Of a DNA stretch of 64,000 bases, positions 17,764 to 25,599 are shown piece by piece. The position numbers and the translations under genes are program-made. Origin of the DNA: Brevibacillus sp042683565 (GTDB lineage: Bacteria; Bacillota; Bacilli; Brevibacillales; Brevibacillaceae); NCBI RefSeq assembly GCF_042683565.1, contig NZ_JBHUJW010000001.1:1-64000 (forward strand), in the 5' to 3' direction. The notes under the pieces are model-generated. The model did not search any database. It was not told where the DNA came from and saw only the letters and a program-made list of their open reading frames with translations. Every line of letters starts with the position of its first letter. Position 1 is the stretch's first letter.

Positions 17764-17921
17764 GAATCACCACTCCATTTCCATTGATAACGAAACTTGT
17801 CCATGCATGAAGAGCGAGCTGCCATGTGAGAATAAAAACATCACCCGTCTTTCGCCAGCGCGGAGGTCCGGGGTTGAGATAAAGGAGCGCTTCCCGTCCT
17901 GGAAGTGCTCTTTTCCCACCA
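17764..17921. other. Spacer between fabZ and the pgsA-like gene
   Basis: 158 bp without a supported gene. A hairpin at about 17881-17916 reads on the plus strand as a stem with two G-U pairs followed by TTTT, but no plus-strand gene lies upstream. On the minus strand the stem has A-C mismatches. Confidence 0.4.
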
Positions 17922-18437
17922 TTACATACGGTTCAACAAACGAAACTTCCCAAGGTAGATCGCGCTCGTGATAAAGGAAAACACAATCACCGTCCACAGA
18001 ATGGCTTCGCTGTATTGATACCGGAACATCACCAGCGGAAAGACCAGATAAAACAAAACTGTCGTAATTTTGCCGTATGTATTCGCTGGTACCGTTTTCT
18101 TCCCCCTAAGATGGTATACCGCTCCCGTCACGATCATCGCAATGTCTCGTGCAAAGAAAAACAGGGCAGCCCACAAGCTGATTCGCTCCGTCAAAAACAA
18201 CGACGCGATGACAGCCATCATCATCAGTTTATCGGCAAGCGGGTCCAGCATGATTCCGAGTGTGGTCACCAGCTTATGTTTCCTCGCAATGTACCCATCA
18301 GCTATATCCGTAAGCCCCGCCAGAATCAGGATGCCCAATGCGATCTCGACATGATACGGCTGAGCGGAAAAAAAGATATACAGGTACAAAGGGATGAGAA
18401 CGATGCGGAAGATCGTAAGCAAATTAGGAAGATTCAC
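17922..18437 (-). CDS. CDP-alcohol phosphatidyltransferase (PgsA-like)
   Basis: 171 aa membrane protein, GTG start with GGAGGG seven nt upstream. The family makes phospholipids by joining a CDP-diacylglycerol to an alcohol, most often glycerol 3-phosphate (phosphatidylglycerophosphate synthase). The signature D-x2-D-G-x2-A-R-x8-G-x3-D-x3-D is intact at about residues 42-69 (DIADGYIARK then GIMLDPLADK). Four to five hydrophobic segments are visible. The substrate cannot be fixed from sequence; the main housekeeping pgsA may be elsewhere (near recA in Bacillus), so this could be a paralogue. Confidence 0.8.
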   Translation of the reverse strand: MNLPNLLTIFRIVLIPLYLYIFFSAQPYHVEIALGILILAGLTDIADGYIARKHKLVTTLGIMLDPLADKLMMMAVIASLFLTERISLWAALFFFARDIAMIVTGAVYHLRGKKTVPANTYGKITTVLFYLVFPLVMFRYQYSEAILWTVIVFSFITSAIYLGKFRLLNRM

Positions 18438-18488
18438 GGATATCCCTCCGTAATCAAATCGTCACTTCCTTCTTCAACCACTCGATCT

Positions 18489-18518
18489 ATTATACTCTGT
18501 GGACAACTTCCCCAACAA
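18489..18518 (-). promoter_or_regulatory. Promoter of the pgsA-like gene
   Basis: TTGTTG (18513-18518), an 18-nt spacer, and a perfect TATAAT (18489-18494) on the minus strand, about 50 bp before the GTG start. The -35 overlaps the tail of the preceding terminator. Confidence 0.5.
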
Positions 18519-18552
18519 GCAGGAAGCCCAACCAAAGGTACGGGCTCCCTGC
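18519..18552 (-). terminator. Terminator of the mbl-flhOP-epuA transcript
   Basis: 11-bp stem (18519-18529 with 18542-18552, one G-U pair) and a 12-nt loop. The minus-strand tail TTGTTGGGG is only weakly T-rich. Confidence 0.65.
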
Positions 18553-18582
18553 GCATTCGTTATTCGTTTGTCCGCTTTCCTG

Positions 18583-18870
18583 TCATGTCCCTGCAAACAA
18601 CAGGTCCCACATATGCTTGTATGTACCCAGATCAAACACTTCCGAAGTCGGCTTATGTCCAACGACGCCATAACCGATCATCAGGCCGACGACCAGAGAG
18701 ATGAACAGCAGAAACGGAACCATCACGATCTTGATCATGATCATGGGCAAATTCCTTCCTCTTTGCACGCGTTCTTTGGCCTTGACCTCCTGGGTATCAC
18801 GCGGGAATTGTTGTCCTCTGCCTCGATCCATGCTCCTCTCTCCCGTCATCTTCATTCGACTTTCCGTCAT
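18583..18870 (-). CDS. EpuA-like small membrane protein
   Basis: 95 aa. A basic, hydrophilic N-terminal half (about 1-40) is followed by one strong hydrophobic segment at about residues 42-68, then a short outer tail. Proteins of this type beside flhOP are often labelled 'DNA-directed RNA polymerase subunit beta' (EpuA family); the label is historical and is not supported by anything visible here. The ATG overlaps the flhP stop (ATGA). A later ATG at 18855 is also possible. Co-transcribed with flhP. Confidence 0.7.
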   Translation of the reverse strand: MTESRMKMTGERSMDRGRGQQFPRDTQEVKAKERVQRGRNLPMIMIKIVMVPFLLFISLVVGLMIGYGVVGHKPTSEVFDLGTYKHMWDLLFAGT

Positions 18871-19700
18871 CGTGCGCGAAGCGAATTGGCTATGCCCATC
18901 ATCTGGTCGCTGATGCCGAGCGCCCGGGAATTCAACTGGTAGGCGCGCTGAATGTTCACGAGCTGGGACATCTCCTCCATCATGTTGACGTTGGAGGTTT
19001 CCAGAGCGCCCTGGCGGAGACTCGCGAGCCCCTCCGTCAGCGCATTGGTGTACTTCCTGTCCGGACTTTCCCCGAAAGCCAGCTGCGCGTCGAACAGATT
19101 TTGTCCCACCTGCTGCAGTTGGTCAGGGTTGTCCACTTTCCACACGCCGATGGTGCCGTATTCGGTGCCGTCCGCACTGATCACGCCTTCTTTGGAAATC
19201 TGGATGTTGCGGATCGGCTGCTGCAGAACGATCGGAGTGCCGAACTCGTCGGTCAGAATATGACCGGACGGCGTATGCAGGACATAGCCGCCCTCGTCGT
19301 TGTTGTATTCGATCTGGAAGGCGCCGTTGCGCGTCAGGCGGCTTTCTTCCTGAACAATCGCACCCGTGGCATCCTTGATTTTTTTCGTGACGAGAAAGTA
19401 CCCGTCTCCCTCGATCATTACATCTGTCGGCACATCCGTCTGTTTGGCGCTGCCTTGCCCCATGTCCAGCTTGGTCAGGCCTAGACGGGCACCGCTCCCG
19501 ATGCGCAGGCCAGGCGGCGTATTGCGGTTGACCTTGTCCTCCTCCGGCTGCTTGTTCATCGAGTCGGAGAGCAGCTCGGAAAACGACGCTACACGACGCT
19601 TGTACCCGACCGTATCAAGATTCGCCAGATTGTTCGCGGTATTGTCCAGCGCCTGCTGGATGCCGCGCAGGGCAGCTGTAGAAATGTTAAGCGACTGCAT
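18867..19700 (-). CDS. flhP: Flagellar hook-basal body protein FlhP
   Basis: 277 aa, ATG with AGGAGG upstream. Belongs to the FlgG/FlgE family of rod and hook proteins. The N-terminal signature ALRGIQQALDNTANNLANLD (about 10-29) and the C-terminal helix with NMMEEMSQLVNIQRAYQLNSR (about 240-260) are both present. In Bacillus, FlhO and FlhP are minor basal-body rod proteins needed for hook completion. It is 15 bp downstream of flhO. Length is normal. Confidence 0.9.
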   Translation of the reverse strand: MQSLNISTAALRGIQQALDNTANNLANLDTVGYKRRVASFSELLSDSMNKQPEEDKVNRNTPPGLRIGSGARLGLTKLDMGQGSAKQTDVPTDVMIEGDGYFLVTKKIKDATGAIVQEESRLTRNGAFQIEYNNDEGGYVLHTPSGHILTDEFGTPIVLQQPIRNIQISKEGVISADGTEYGTIGVWKVDNPDQLQQVGQNLFDAQLAFGESPDRKYTNALTEGLASLRQGALETSNVNMMEEMSQLVNIQRAYQLNSRALGISDQMMGIANSLRAR

Positions 19701-19715
19701 CTATGCTACCTCCTG

Positions 19716-20684
19716 TTACCCGTTTACCCGGCCAATTTCGTTCGCCGCTTTGTCCAAGGTGCCATCGATGGTGGTAATGACACGCTGGTTCGCTTCATAG
19801 GCGCGCAGGGCGCTCATCATGGCTGTCATCGTCTGCATCGGATCGACGTTGGCCCGCTCGATCCAGCCTTGCTGGGTGCCGTATCGACCTGCGATCCGCG
19901 GTGAATCGTACTCGCCGGCAGCCAATGCGGCCTGGTCGTTGGCTTCCGCAACATCCAGCGGCTCTACTGCGCCGTCGCCTTCCCAGCGGAAAATGTTCGT
20001 GCCTTCCCGCACGAGCTTCTGCGGATCGGTTACGACAGAAAGCCCCAGCCGTTGGTTGTTCGGCAAGTTTTCCAGCGCACCAGTGGCCGGATTTTCGTAC
20101 TGCAGTTCGCCCAGGCGGCTGATTTTCAAGTCCTTGCCTGCAAAAATGCCCGTGTCTGGATCATTCACGCGAATCGCTTTATTCTCATTATCCAGTACAT
20201 AATAGCCGTCCGGCGTCACCAGATAGCCATCCGCATTCACGCTCCAGTTGCCGTTGCGCGTATAGCGAATGTCACCCGGCTGGGCTGGCTGACTCGCATC
20301 CTCCAGCTTCGCCACGCTGTAAAACAGACGGCGCTCCTTCCCGTCCTGGTCTGGCTGCAGGTTGTCGAGCAGCGCGACGTCGTACGGATTGCGGGTCTCT
20401 GCGATGTCGCCTTGCGTAAACATAGGCAAAGCCTCCGACATGTACACGCCGGTGTTCAGACGACCAATCACGGCAGCCTGTCCACTCAAATTCGGATAGC
20501 CTTGAACATCAGGTCCTTCCTGGTCGCGAATGCGGGAAATCAACTGCTCCGGAAAGGCACGCATGACGCCCACGTCCTGCTTGTACCCCGGAGTGTTCAC
20601 GTTAGCCAGATTGTTCGCCAGCGATTCCTGCCAGTTCTGCAAGGCGAGCATGCCCGATGCAGACGTATACAAGCCTCTGATCAC
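19716..20684 (-). CDS. flhO: Flagellar hook-basal body protein FlhO
   Basis: 322 aa, GTG start with AGGGGG upstream. FlgG-family protein with the N-terminal motif ASGMLALQNWQESLANNLAN (about 8-27) and a C-terminal helix containing MQTMTAMMSALRAYEANQRV (about 282-301). It lies 6 bp after mbl and just before flhP, the same order as in B. subtilis, where flhO and flhP are thought to have arisen by duplication. Inserted residues around 75-180 make it longer than FlhP. Confidence 0.88.
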   Translation of the reverse strand: MIRGLYTSASGMLALQNWQESLANNLANVNTPGYKQDVGVMRAFPEQLISRIRDQEGPDVQGYPNLSGQAAVIGRLNTGVYMSEALPMFTQGDIAETRNPYDVALLDNLQPDQDGKERRLFYSVAKLEDASQPAQPGDIRYTRNGNWSVNADGYLVTPDGYYVLDNENKAIRVNDPDTGIFAGKDLKISRLGELQYENPATGALENLPNNQRLGLSVVTDPQKLVREGTNIFRWEGDGAVEPLDVAEANDQAALAAGEYDSPRIAGRYGTQQGWIERANVDPMQTMTAMMSALRAYEANQRVITTIDGTLDKAANEIGRVNG

Positions 20685-20690
20685 GTGATC

Positions 20691-21707
20691 TTACCCCCTG
20701 AATAGTTTCTTGCTCCGGTGTGCCGGCACTTTGTCCAGGTAGTCCAGCATCATTCCTGTTCCTTTGACTACGCACATCATCGGCTCGTCCGCTACCAGCA
20801 CAGGGACCTTCAGCTCGTCCGCCAGTATTTGATCGATCCCGTGCAACAATGCGCCGCCGCCGGTCAGGAAAACACCCTTATCAATAATATCGGCAGAAAG
20901 CTCCGGAGGTGTTCGTTCCAAAACGGTTTTCGAGGCTTGTACAATCGCACTCACCGACTCGGCCAGGGCTTCCTGGACTTCACCCGATCGAATGGTAATG
21001 GTCTGCGGCAGTCCGCTTACCATATCCCGACCCCGAATGTCCATTTCGTCCTGGCGCCCGCCGGAAACGGTCCCGATCTGAACTTTGATGTCTTCAGCCG
21101 TACGTTCTCCAATCAGCAATTTGTATTTATTTTTTATGTACCGCATAATAGCCACGTCAAATGTATCGCCCGCTACTTTGATGGAGGATGATGTCACAAT
21201 GTCGCCCATCGACAGTACCGCAACATCGGTAGTACCTCCACCGATATCCACTACCATATTGCCCGACGGCTGAAAAATGTCCATACCTGCCCCTACTGCA
21301 GCCACTTTCGGTTCTTCCTCAATATACACTTCTCTGGCCCCGCCGCTGCGTTCAGCCGCCTCGCGAATTGCCTTCTGCTCCACAGAAGTAATGTTGGTCG
21401 GGCAGCAAATCAGAATGCGCGGACGAGCGAACATGCTTTTCCCGTCGATTTTGGCCAGGAAGTGTTTCAGCATGGCTTCAGTAATTTCAAAATCCGCAAT
21501 GACGCCTTCTCGCAAAGGTCGGATCGCTACAATGTTCCCTGGGGTACGGCCCACCATGCGGCGCGCCTCGTTGCCCACAGCCAATACTTTTCTGGTTTTG
21601 CTGTCAATTGCTACGACAGATGGTTCATCCAGGACGATTCCCTTGCCTTTTACAAAAACCAAGACATTGGCTGTCCCCAAGTCGATTCCGATATCTTTGC
21701 CAAACAT
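20691..21707 (-). CDS. mbl: MreB-family cell shape protein Mbl
   Basis: 338 aa bacterial actin, ATG with GGAGGA upstream. It forms membrane-bound filaments that guide the lateral wall synthesis machinery. Actin-fold nucleotide motifs are present: phosphate 1 IGIDLGTANVLVF (about 6-18), phosphate 2 VVDIGGGTTDVAVLSMG (about 154-170), and the adenosine motif GVFLTGGGALLHGID (about 280-294). The choice of Mbl over MreB rests on the position next to spoIIID and flhO. Confidence 0.92.
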   Translation of the reverse strand: MFGKDIGIDLGTANVLVFVKGKGIVLDEPSVVAIDSKTRKVLAVGNEARRMVGRTPGNIVAIRPLREGVIADFEITEAMLKHFLAKIDGKSMFARPRILICCPTNITSVEQKAIREAAERSGGAREVYIEEEPKVAAVGAGMDIFQPSGNMVVDIGGGTTDVAVLSMGDIVTSSSIKVAGDTFDVAIMRYIKNKYKLLIGERTAEDIKVQIGTVSGGRQDEMDIRGRDMVSGLPQTITIRSGEVQEALAESVSAIVQASKTVLERTPPELSADIIDKGVFLTGGGALLHGIDQILADELKVPVLVADEPMMCVVKGTGMMLDYLDKVPAHRSKKLFRG

Positions 21708-21746
21708 GAAAGGTCCTCCCTGTTACCAGTTACATTTCTACCTAAT

Positions 21747-21775
21747 ATCATAGGCTCTTCGACGTAAGAGGACAA
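21747..21775 (-). promoter_or_regulatory. Promoter of mbl
   Basis: TTGTCC (21770-21775), a 17-nt spacer, and TATGAT (21747-21752) on the minus strand, about 40 bp before the mbl ATG. The spacer holds a small inverted repeat (CTCTT/AAGAG). Confidence 0.6.
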
Positions 21776-21786
21776 GAAAATCTTTC

Positions 21787-22071
21787 TTACACGCTCTCCT
21801 CCTGTTCCATGCGAACCTTTTTACTGCGCCGTTTGTACTTGATTTTCGTAGCTTCGCCTCCCCGCAAATGTCTGATGGCTTTGTGATATTCCAAAATTTC
21901 CTTTACCTGGTTCGCCAACTCCGGATTTATTTCAGGCAGCCGTTCAGTCAAGTCCTTGTGCACTGTACTTTTGGAAACCCCGAACTCTTTGGCGATCATC
22001 CGGACCGTATTTCGCGTCTCCACAATATATCGGCCAATTTTGATGGTTCGCTCTTTGATGTAGTCGTGCAC
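21787..22071 (-). CDS. spoIIID: Sporulation transcription factor SpoIIID
   Basis: 94 aa DNA-binding regulator of the mother-cell programme, working with SigE and SigK. GTG start with AAGGAGG eight nt upstream; upstream in-frame codons lack a binding site. A helix-turn-helix lies at about residues 23-42 (MIAKEFGVSKSTVHKDLTER), followed by a basic C-terminal helix (about 68-86, rich in Arg and Lys) that in the family adds DNA contacts. Length matches B. subtilis SpoIIID (93 aa). A SigE-type promoter precedes it. Confidence 0.95.
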   Translation of the reverse strand: MHDYIKERTIKIGRYIVETRNTVRMIAKEFGVSKSTVHKDLTERLPEINPELANQVKEILEYHKAIRHLRGGEATKIKYKRRSKKVRMEQEESV

Positions 22072-22104
22072 GTCACTCGCCTCCTTGTATCTGCATTGTC
22101 TGAT

Positions 22105-22133
22105 ACAATATATGGGTGCGCAGGGACACATAT
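22105..22133 (-). promoter_or_regulatory. Predicted SigE promoter of spoIIID
   Basis: GAATATG (22127-22133), a 14-nt spacer, and CATATATT (22105-22112) on the minus strand. The -10 fits the SigE form CATACAnT with one change. It starts about 35 bp before the GTG, and spoIIID is a known SigE gene in Bacillus. Confidence 0.6.
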
Positions 22134-22230
22134 TCTACGTTTCCAAGCCTGACAAGCCAGCACGGCCGCATCTTTTTTCAACAGGTTGTACCAGGAGTGA
22201 AAAACCGGCAGCTGCGCATACGCACAAAAA

Positions 22231-22263
22231 AAACACCTGTAAAAGCAAGCTTTACAGGTGTTT
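22231..22263 (-). terminator. Terminator of spoIIQ
   Basis: Perfect 13-bp stem (22231-22243 with 22251-22263), a 7-nt loop, and an eight-base T run on the minus strand (22226-22233). It is 9 bp past the spoIIQ stop. Confidence 0.92.
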
Positions 22264-22271
22264 GCTGCGTG

Positions 22272-23003
22272 TTATTGGTTTTTCGTTTCCGTGTCGCCTG
22301 AAATCAGGTATTGCTCCGGATTGACCGGCTTGTTGTCGACGCGGACTTCAAAGTGAAGGTGGACACCGGAATCCTTTTCATATTCATTGCGTCCGGCAGA
22401 ACCGATCACCTGGCCCTGAGTCACCTGGTCGCCAGGGTTGACGACGGCATTCTCCAGGCTTTGGTAGACGGTGACCATCTTGTCTGCGTGCTCCACTTCC
22501 ACCACTTTGCCGACGAGCGGGTCGTTTTCTACCTTGATGACTTTCCCTGCCAGGGCAGCCACGACATCGAAGCTTTTGCCATCTGTCGACTTCAGATCAA
22601 TCCCTGTATGCGGGAAGAACGAGTTGTTGTACTTGACCAGCGCTTTTTGCTGGCTGTCTTTGGAGGCTTGCTCATCGTAGAAGCCCATCCCCAATTCGTA
22701 CTGCACTGCTTTTCCGACGGGCCAAGCCAGCTGCTGCACAGAACCTGCAACCGGTACCGCTTCATCGCCTTGTGGCTCTACTGCCCTAGTCTCAGGGGTC
22801 GTCACGACCACGTCATCCCCAGCATTCGTCAGATTGGATACCGTGTTCATGACGCTGCCCTGATACCACATCACAAAAGCGAGAATGATTGCTGCGGTGC
22901 CGATGTAGATTGCAGGAAACGCCCACTTCTTGCCCAAAACTTTTTTCCAAGAACTTGCTTTCTTGAATGGAATCGGTTGATTTTGATTTTTTTGATCTTC
23001 CAT
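22272..23003 (-). CDS. spoIIQ: Stage II sporulation protein Q (LytM/M23 domain)
   Basis: 243 aa from the ATG at 23003, which is nine nt from a GAGGTG site; an in-frame GTG-ATG pair at 23015-23010 overlaps that site and is less likely. One membrane segment at about residues 21-43, then a forespore-exposed LytM domain (about 110-235). In Bacillus SpoIIQ binds SpoIIIAH of the mother cell, forming the feeding channel across the engulfed forespore. The M23 site looks incomplete: the first metal His (HTGIDLK) and a later HLHFEVR are present, so peptidase activity is possible here, unlike B. subtilis SpoIIQ. A SigF promoter precedes it. Confidence 0.9.
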   Translation of the reverse strand: MEDQKNQNQPIPFKKASSWKKVLGKKWAFPAIYIGTAAIILAFVMWYQGSVMNTVSNLTNAGDDVVVTTPETRAVEPQGDEAVPVAGSVQQLAWPVGKAVQYELGMGFYDEQASKDSQQKALVKYNNSFFPHTGIDLKSTDGKSFDVVAALAGKVIKVENDPLVGKVVEVEHADKMVTVYQSLENAVVNPGDQVTQGQVIGSAGRNEYEKDSGVHLHFEVRVDNKPVNPEQYLISGDTETKNQ

Positions 23004-23025
23004 TTTATTCATCACCTCATCCCTC

Positions 23026-23053
23026 AGTATCGCCAGAATTTTGGCGTATAAAC
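23026..23053 (-). promoter_or_regulatory. Predicted SigF promoter of spoIIQ
   Basis: GTTTA (23049-23053), a 14-nt spacer, and GGCGATACT (23026-23034) on the minus strand. The -10 fits the SigF pattern GGnnAnAnT at every fixed position. It is about 25 bp before the chosen ATG. SigF control of spoIIQ is established in Bacillus. Confidence 0.65.
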
Positions 23054-23093
23054 CTGAAAGACAAGGGAAACGTAAAAATTTGCGCAGCCGTAA

Positions 23094-24101
23094 CTAAACG
23101 GGGATGATTTTCGTAAAGTTTTGCAGGGAGATCCCTTGGTAGAAGTACTTCACGATCTGCTCCGCGTTCTTGCCGCTCTTGGCCATGCCGTTGGCTCCCC
23201 ACTGGCTCATGCCGACGCCGTGGCCGTAGCCTTTGGTCGTGATGTACACCTGGTTGCCGCGCATTTCCATGGTAAAGGAGGACGAATTCAAATTCAGCTT
23301 CTCCCGGAATTCCCGTCCGGTGAACTCCTTGCCGCCGATGCTGATTTTGCCGACGCGGTTGCCTGTCGTCCTGCTTTCAATCTGGTACCAGGCTCCATTC
23401 GTAGATGCCTCCTGCGCCAGCTTGATACCCAGGTTCTTTTCCAGTTCTGCCGTCGTCATCACGACTGTCTCCTCGTAGCGCGGCGACTGGATGTCCCACG
23501 GGCTCGGAACGCTCTTCAAATACGGAATTGCCTTGTCCCAATACTCACCCGAGTTTTCCGTAAAGCCGTTGCTGGTGGAAAAGAAAGTGGCGTCGATCGG
23601 CTTCCCTTCGTACGTCAGAACGATCCCCGCCGTTTCCTGGACGGCCTGGAGAATGCGCTGGTTTTTCCAGGCGTACTGGTCCTTCCATCTCTCGCGTCTC
23701 TGACTGTCATCGATATAGACCTGATGCTGTACGGTGTCCAGCACCTGCGCTCCCTGCGGCACATCGTCCAGCTTGCCTTCGCTCAGCCTGCGCACGATGT
23801 AGGTCCGCGCCGCCATCGCTTGCGCCTTTAATGCCTCCAGCTCAAACTCCGCAGGCATCTCGGCTGCTACGACGCCGGCGACGTACGTCTCCAGCGGAAT
23901 CGTCTCGACCGCCTTTTTCTCCGTACGATAGACCTTGATGAAAAGAGGCGGCTGGGCAGCGAGGTTGTCCGGAGCAGATACGGCCACATCCGCCTGTTTG
24001 GCAGTCGGGACCGCCGGGGCAAACACGCTAACCAGCGCGGCAGGAATGGCGACGAGCAAGATCGGCAATACGATAAACCACATCAGCAGGTAACGTTTCA
24101 T
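23094..24101 (-). CDS. spoIID: Stage II sporulation protein D (lytic transglycosylase)
   Basis: 335 aa. ATG at 24101 with GAGGAGG nine nt upstream. One N-terminal membrane anchor (about residues 3-22), then the SpoIID domain. SpoIID cuts the glycan strands of septal peptidoglycan so that the mother cell can engulf the forespore, working with SpoIIM and SpoIIP. Typical features: VAAEMPAEFELEALKAQAMA (about 84-103, with the catalytic-type Glu), a central TVQHQVY-like segment, and the closing GYGHGVGMSQWGANGMAKSG (about 298-317). It follows murA as in B. subtilis. Confidence 0.93.
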   Translation of the reverse strand: MKRYLLMWFIVLPILLVAIPAALVSVFAPAVPTAKQADVAVSAPDNLAAQPPLFIKVYRTEKKAVETIPLETYVAGVVAAEMPAEFELEALKAQAMAARTYIVRRLSEGKLDDVPQGAQVLDTVQHQVYIDDSQRRERWKDQYAWKNQRILQAVQETAGIVLTYEGKPIDATFFSTSNGFTENSGEYWDKAIPYLKSVPSPWDIQSPRYEETVVMTTAELEKNLGIKLAQEASTNGAWYQIESRTTGNRVGKISIGGKEFTGREFREKLNLNSSSFTMEMRGNQVYITTKGYGHGVGMSQWGANGMAKSGKNAEQIVKYFYQGISLQNFTKIIPV

Positions 24102-24200
24102 GCGACAGATCCTCCTCGGTAAGTAGCTAGACACTGTTATGTCTATGTGCTGCCCCAAGGCGATAGAACGCGAGAATGAGAGAGAAGCGAGAGTAAAAAA

Positions 24201-24227
24201 AGACCCTCTGCTATTCACAGAGAGTCT
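24201..24227 (-). terminator. Terminator of murA
   Basis: 10-bp stem (24201-24210 with 24218-24227, one G-U pair), a 7-nt loop, and a T7 run on the minus strand (24194-24200). It separates murA from spoIID. Confidence 0.9.
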
Positions 24228-24255
24228 CGCGTTTGCCATATGGTTGACATATTGA

Positions 24256-25581
24256 TCAGGCAAAATTGGGAGAGAAGCTCATCTTCATCGTTTCGGCTAC
24301 GCTTACCTCGCGCTTCCTGGTGTCCGGGCGCACGCGCTCCACGTCAGCCCCCAGGGCGAGCAACTTTTCCGTGAAATTCACGTAGCCGCGGTCGATGTGG
24401 TGAAGAGCGGTAACTTCCGTCTCCCCTTCGGATACCAGACCTGCCAGCACGAGTGCTGCACCTGCGCGCAGGTCTGTCGCAGCCACTTTGCTGCCGGTCA
24501 GCTTGGAGCCGCCTTCGACAATCGCGCTGCGTCCTTCGATCTTGATATTGGCATTCATGCGGCGGAACTCTTCCACGTGCATGAAACGGTTCTCAAATAC
24601 GGTTTCCGTGACGATGCTGGTGCCTTCCGATACGAGAAGGAGCGCCATCATTTGCGCCTGCATGTCGGTCGGGAAGCCCGGGTATGGCAATGTCTTCAGG
24701 TCAACGGCTTTCAGCGAACCCGTCCGGCGAACGCGAATTCCATTTTCCTGCTCGTCCACATCTGCGCCCATCTCCCGCAGCTTGGCGGTCACAGACTTGA
24801 GGTGATCGCAAATCGCCCCTTCCACGAACACATCCCCGCCTGTAATCGCAGCAGCCACCATAAAGGTCCCCGCTTCGATCCGGTCCGGAATGACGCAATG
24901 CGTGCAGCCTTTCAATTTGTCCACGCCTTCGATGCGGATCGAGCCTGTGCCTGCTCCGCGAATCTTCGCTCCCATCCGGTTCAGGAAGTTGGCCAAATCT
25001 ACAATTTCCGGCTCTTCTGCCGCATTCTCGATCACGGTCGTGCCTTCTGCCAGAGCGGCGGCCATCATGATATTTTCCGTGGCCCCTACGCTGGCAATAT
25101 CGAGGTAGATTTTCGCGCCCTTCAAGCGGCCATCGACCTTTGCATCAATGAATCCTTGTCCGATCTCGATTTTGGCTCCCATCGCCTCAAAACCTTTGAG
25201 ATGCTGATCGATCGGCCGTGTACCAATGGCGCACCCTCCTGGAAGCGCGACACGGGCATGTCCCTGTCTTGCCAAAAGCGGGCCCATGACGAGGAAAGAG
25301 GCACGCATTTTGCGGACGAGTTCATAGGATGCTTCCACGCTGGTCAGCTGGGCAGCACGTACTGTCAACACTTCATGATCATATGTAAGGGAAATTCCCA
25401 TCGATTTCAAGAGGTCGCATATTGTCCTGACATCGTCAAGCGCCGGCACATCCGTGATGACGCATGTCCCTTCTTCGGCCAGGATAGATGCTGCAATAAT
25501 AGGGAGCACGGCATTTTTGGCGCCGGAGACTTTCACAGTTCCCGACAATGCCTTACCACCGCGGACAATAATTTTATCCAA
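24256..25581 (-). CDS. murA: UDP-N-acetylglucosamine 1-carboxyvinyltransferase
   Basis: 441 aa, TTG start with GGAGGGG upstream. It moves enolpyruvyl from PEP to UDP-GlcNAc, the first committed step of peptidoglycan synthesis, and is the fosfomycin target. The catalytic Cys is in PGGCAIGTRP (Cys117), so the enzyme should be fosfomycin-sensitive. The UDP-GlcNAc-binding Lys22-Asn23 (SGAKNAVLP) is present. Length and two-domain pattern are normal. It is 18 bp after ywmB. Position beside spoIID matches MurAA of B. subtilis. Confidence 0.96.
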   Translation of the reverse strand: MDKIIVRGGKALSGTVKVSGAKNAVLPIIAASILAEEGTCVITDVPALDDVRTICDLLKSMGISLTYDHEVLTVRAAQLTSVEASYELVRKMRASFLVMGPLLARQGHARVALPGGCAIGTRPIDQHLKGFEAMGAKIEIGQGFIDAKVDGRLKGAKIYLDIASVGATENIMMAAALAEGTTVIENAAEEPEIVDLANFLNRMGAKIRGAGTGSIRIEGVDKLKGCTHCVIPDRIEAGTFMVAAAITGGDVFVEGAICDHLKSVTAKLREMGADVDEQENGIRVRRTGSLKAVDLKTLPYPGFPTDMQAQMMALLLVSEGTSIVTETVFENRFMHVEEFRRMNANIKIEGRSAIVEGGSKLTGSKVAATDLRAGAALVLAGLVSEGETEVTALHHIDRGYVNFTEKLLALGADVERVRPDTRKREVSVAETMKMSFSPNFA

Positions 25582-25599
25582 TGTGTACCCCTCCGCGTG

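Noticed and set aside
17881..17916. Plus-strand terminator-like hairpin
   Set aside because: It folds well on the plus strand but there is no plus-strand gene upstream to terminate; noted only in the spacer entry.
17767..17997. 76-codon frame between fabZ and the pgsA-like gene, minus strand
   Set aside because: It starts inside the pgsA-like gene in another frame, has no ribosome binding site and no recognisable composition.
24102..24180. SigE-type promoter before spoIID
   Set aside because: Expected from Bacillus, but the best candidate here (TCTATCG and CATAGACA) has several mismatches and short spacing.
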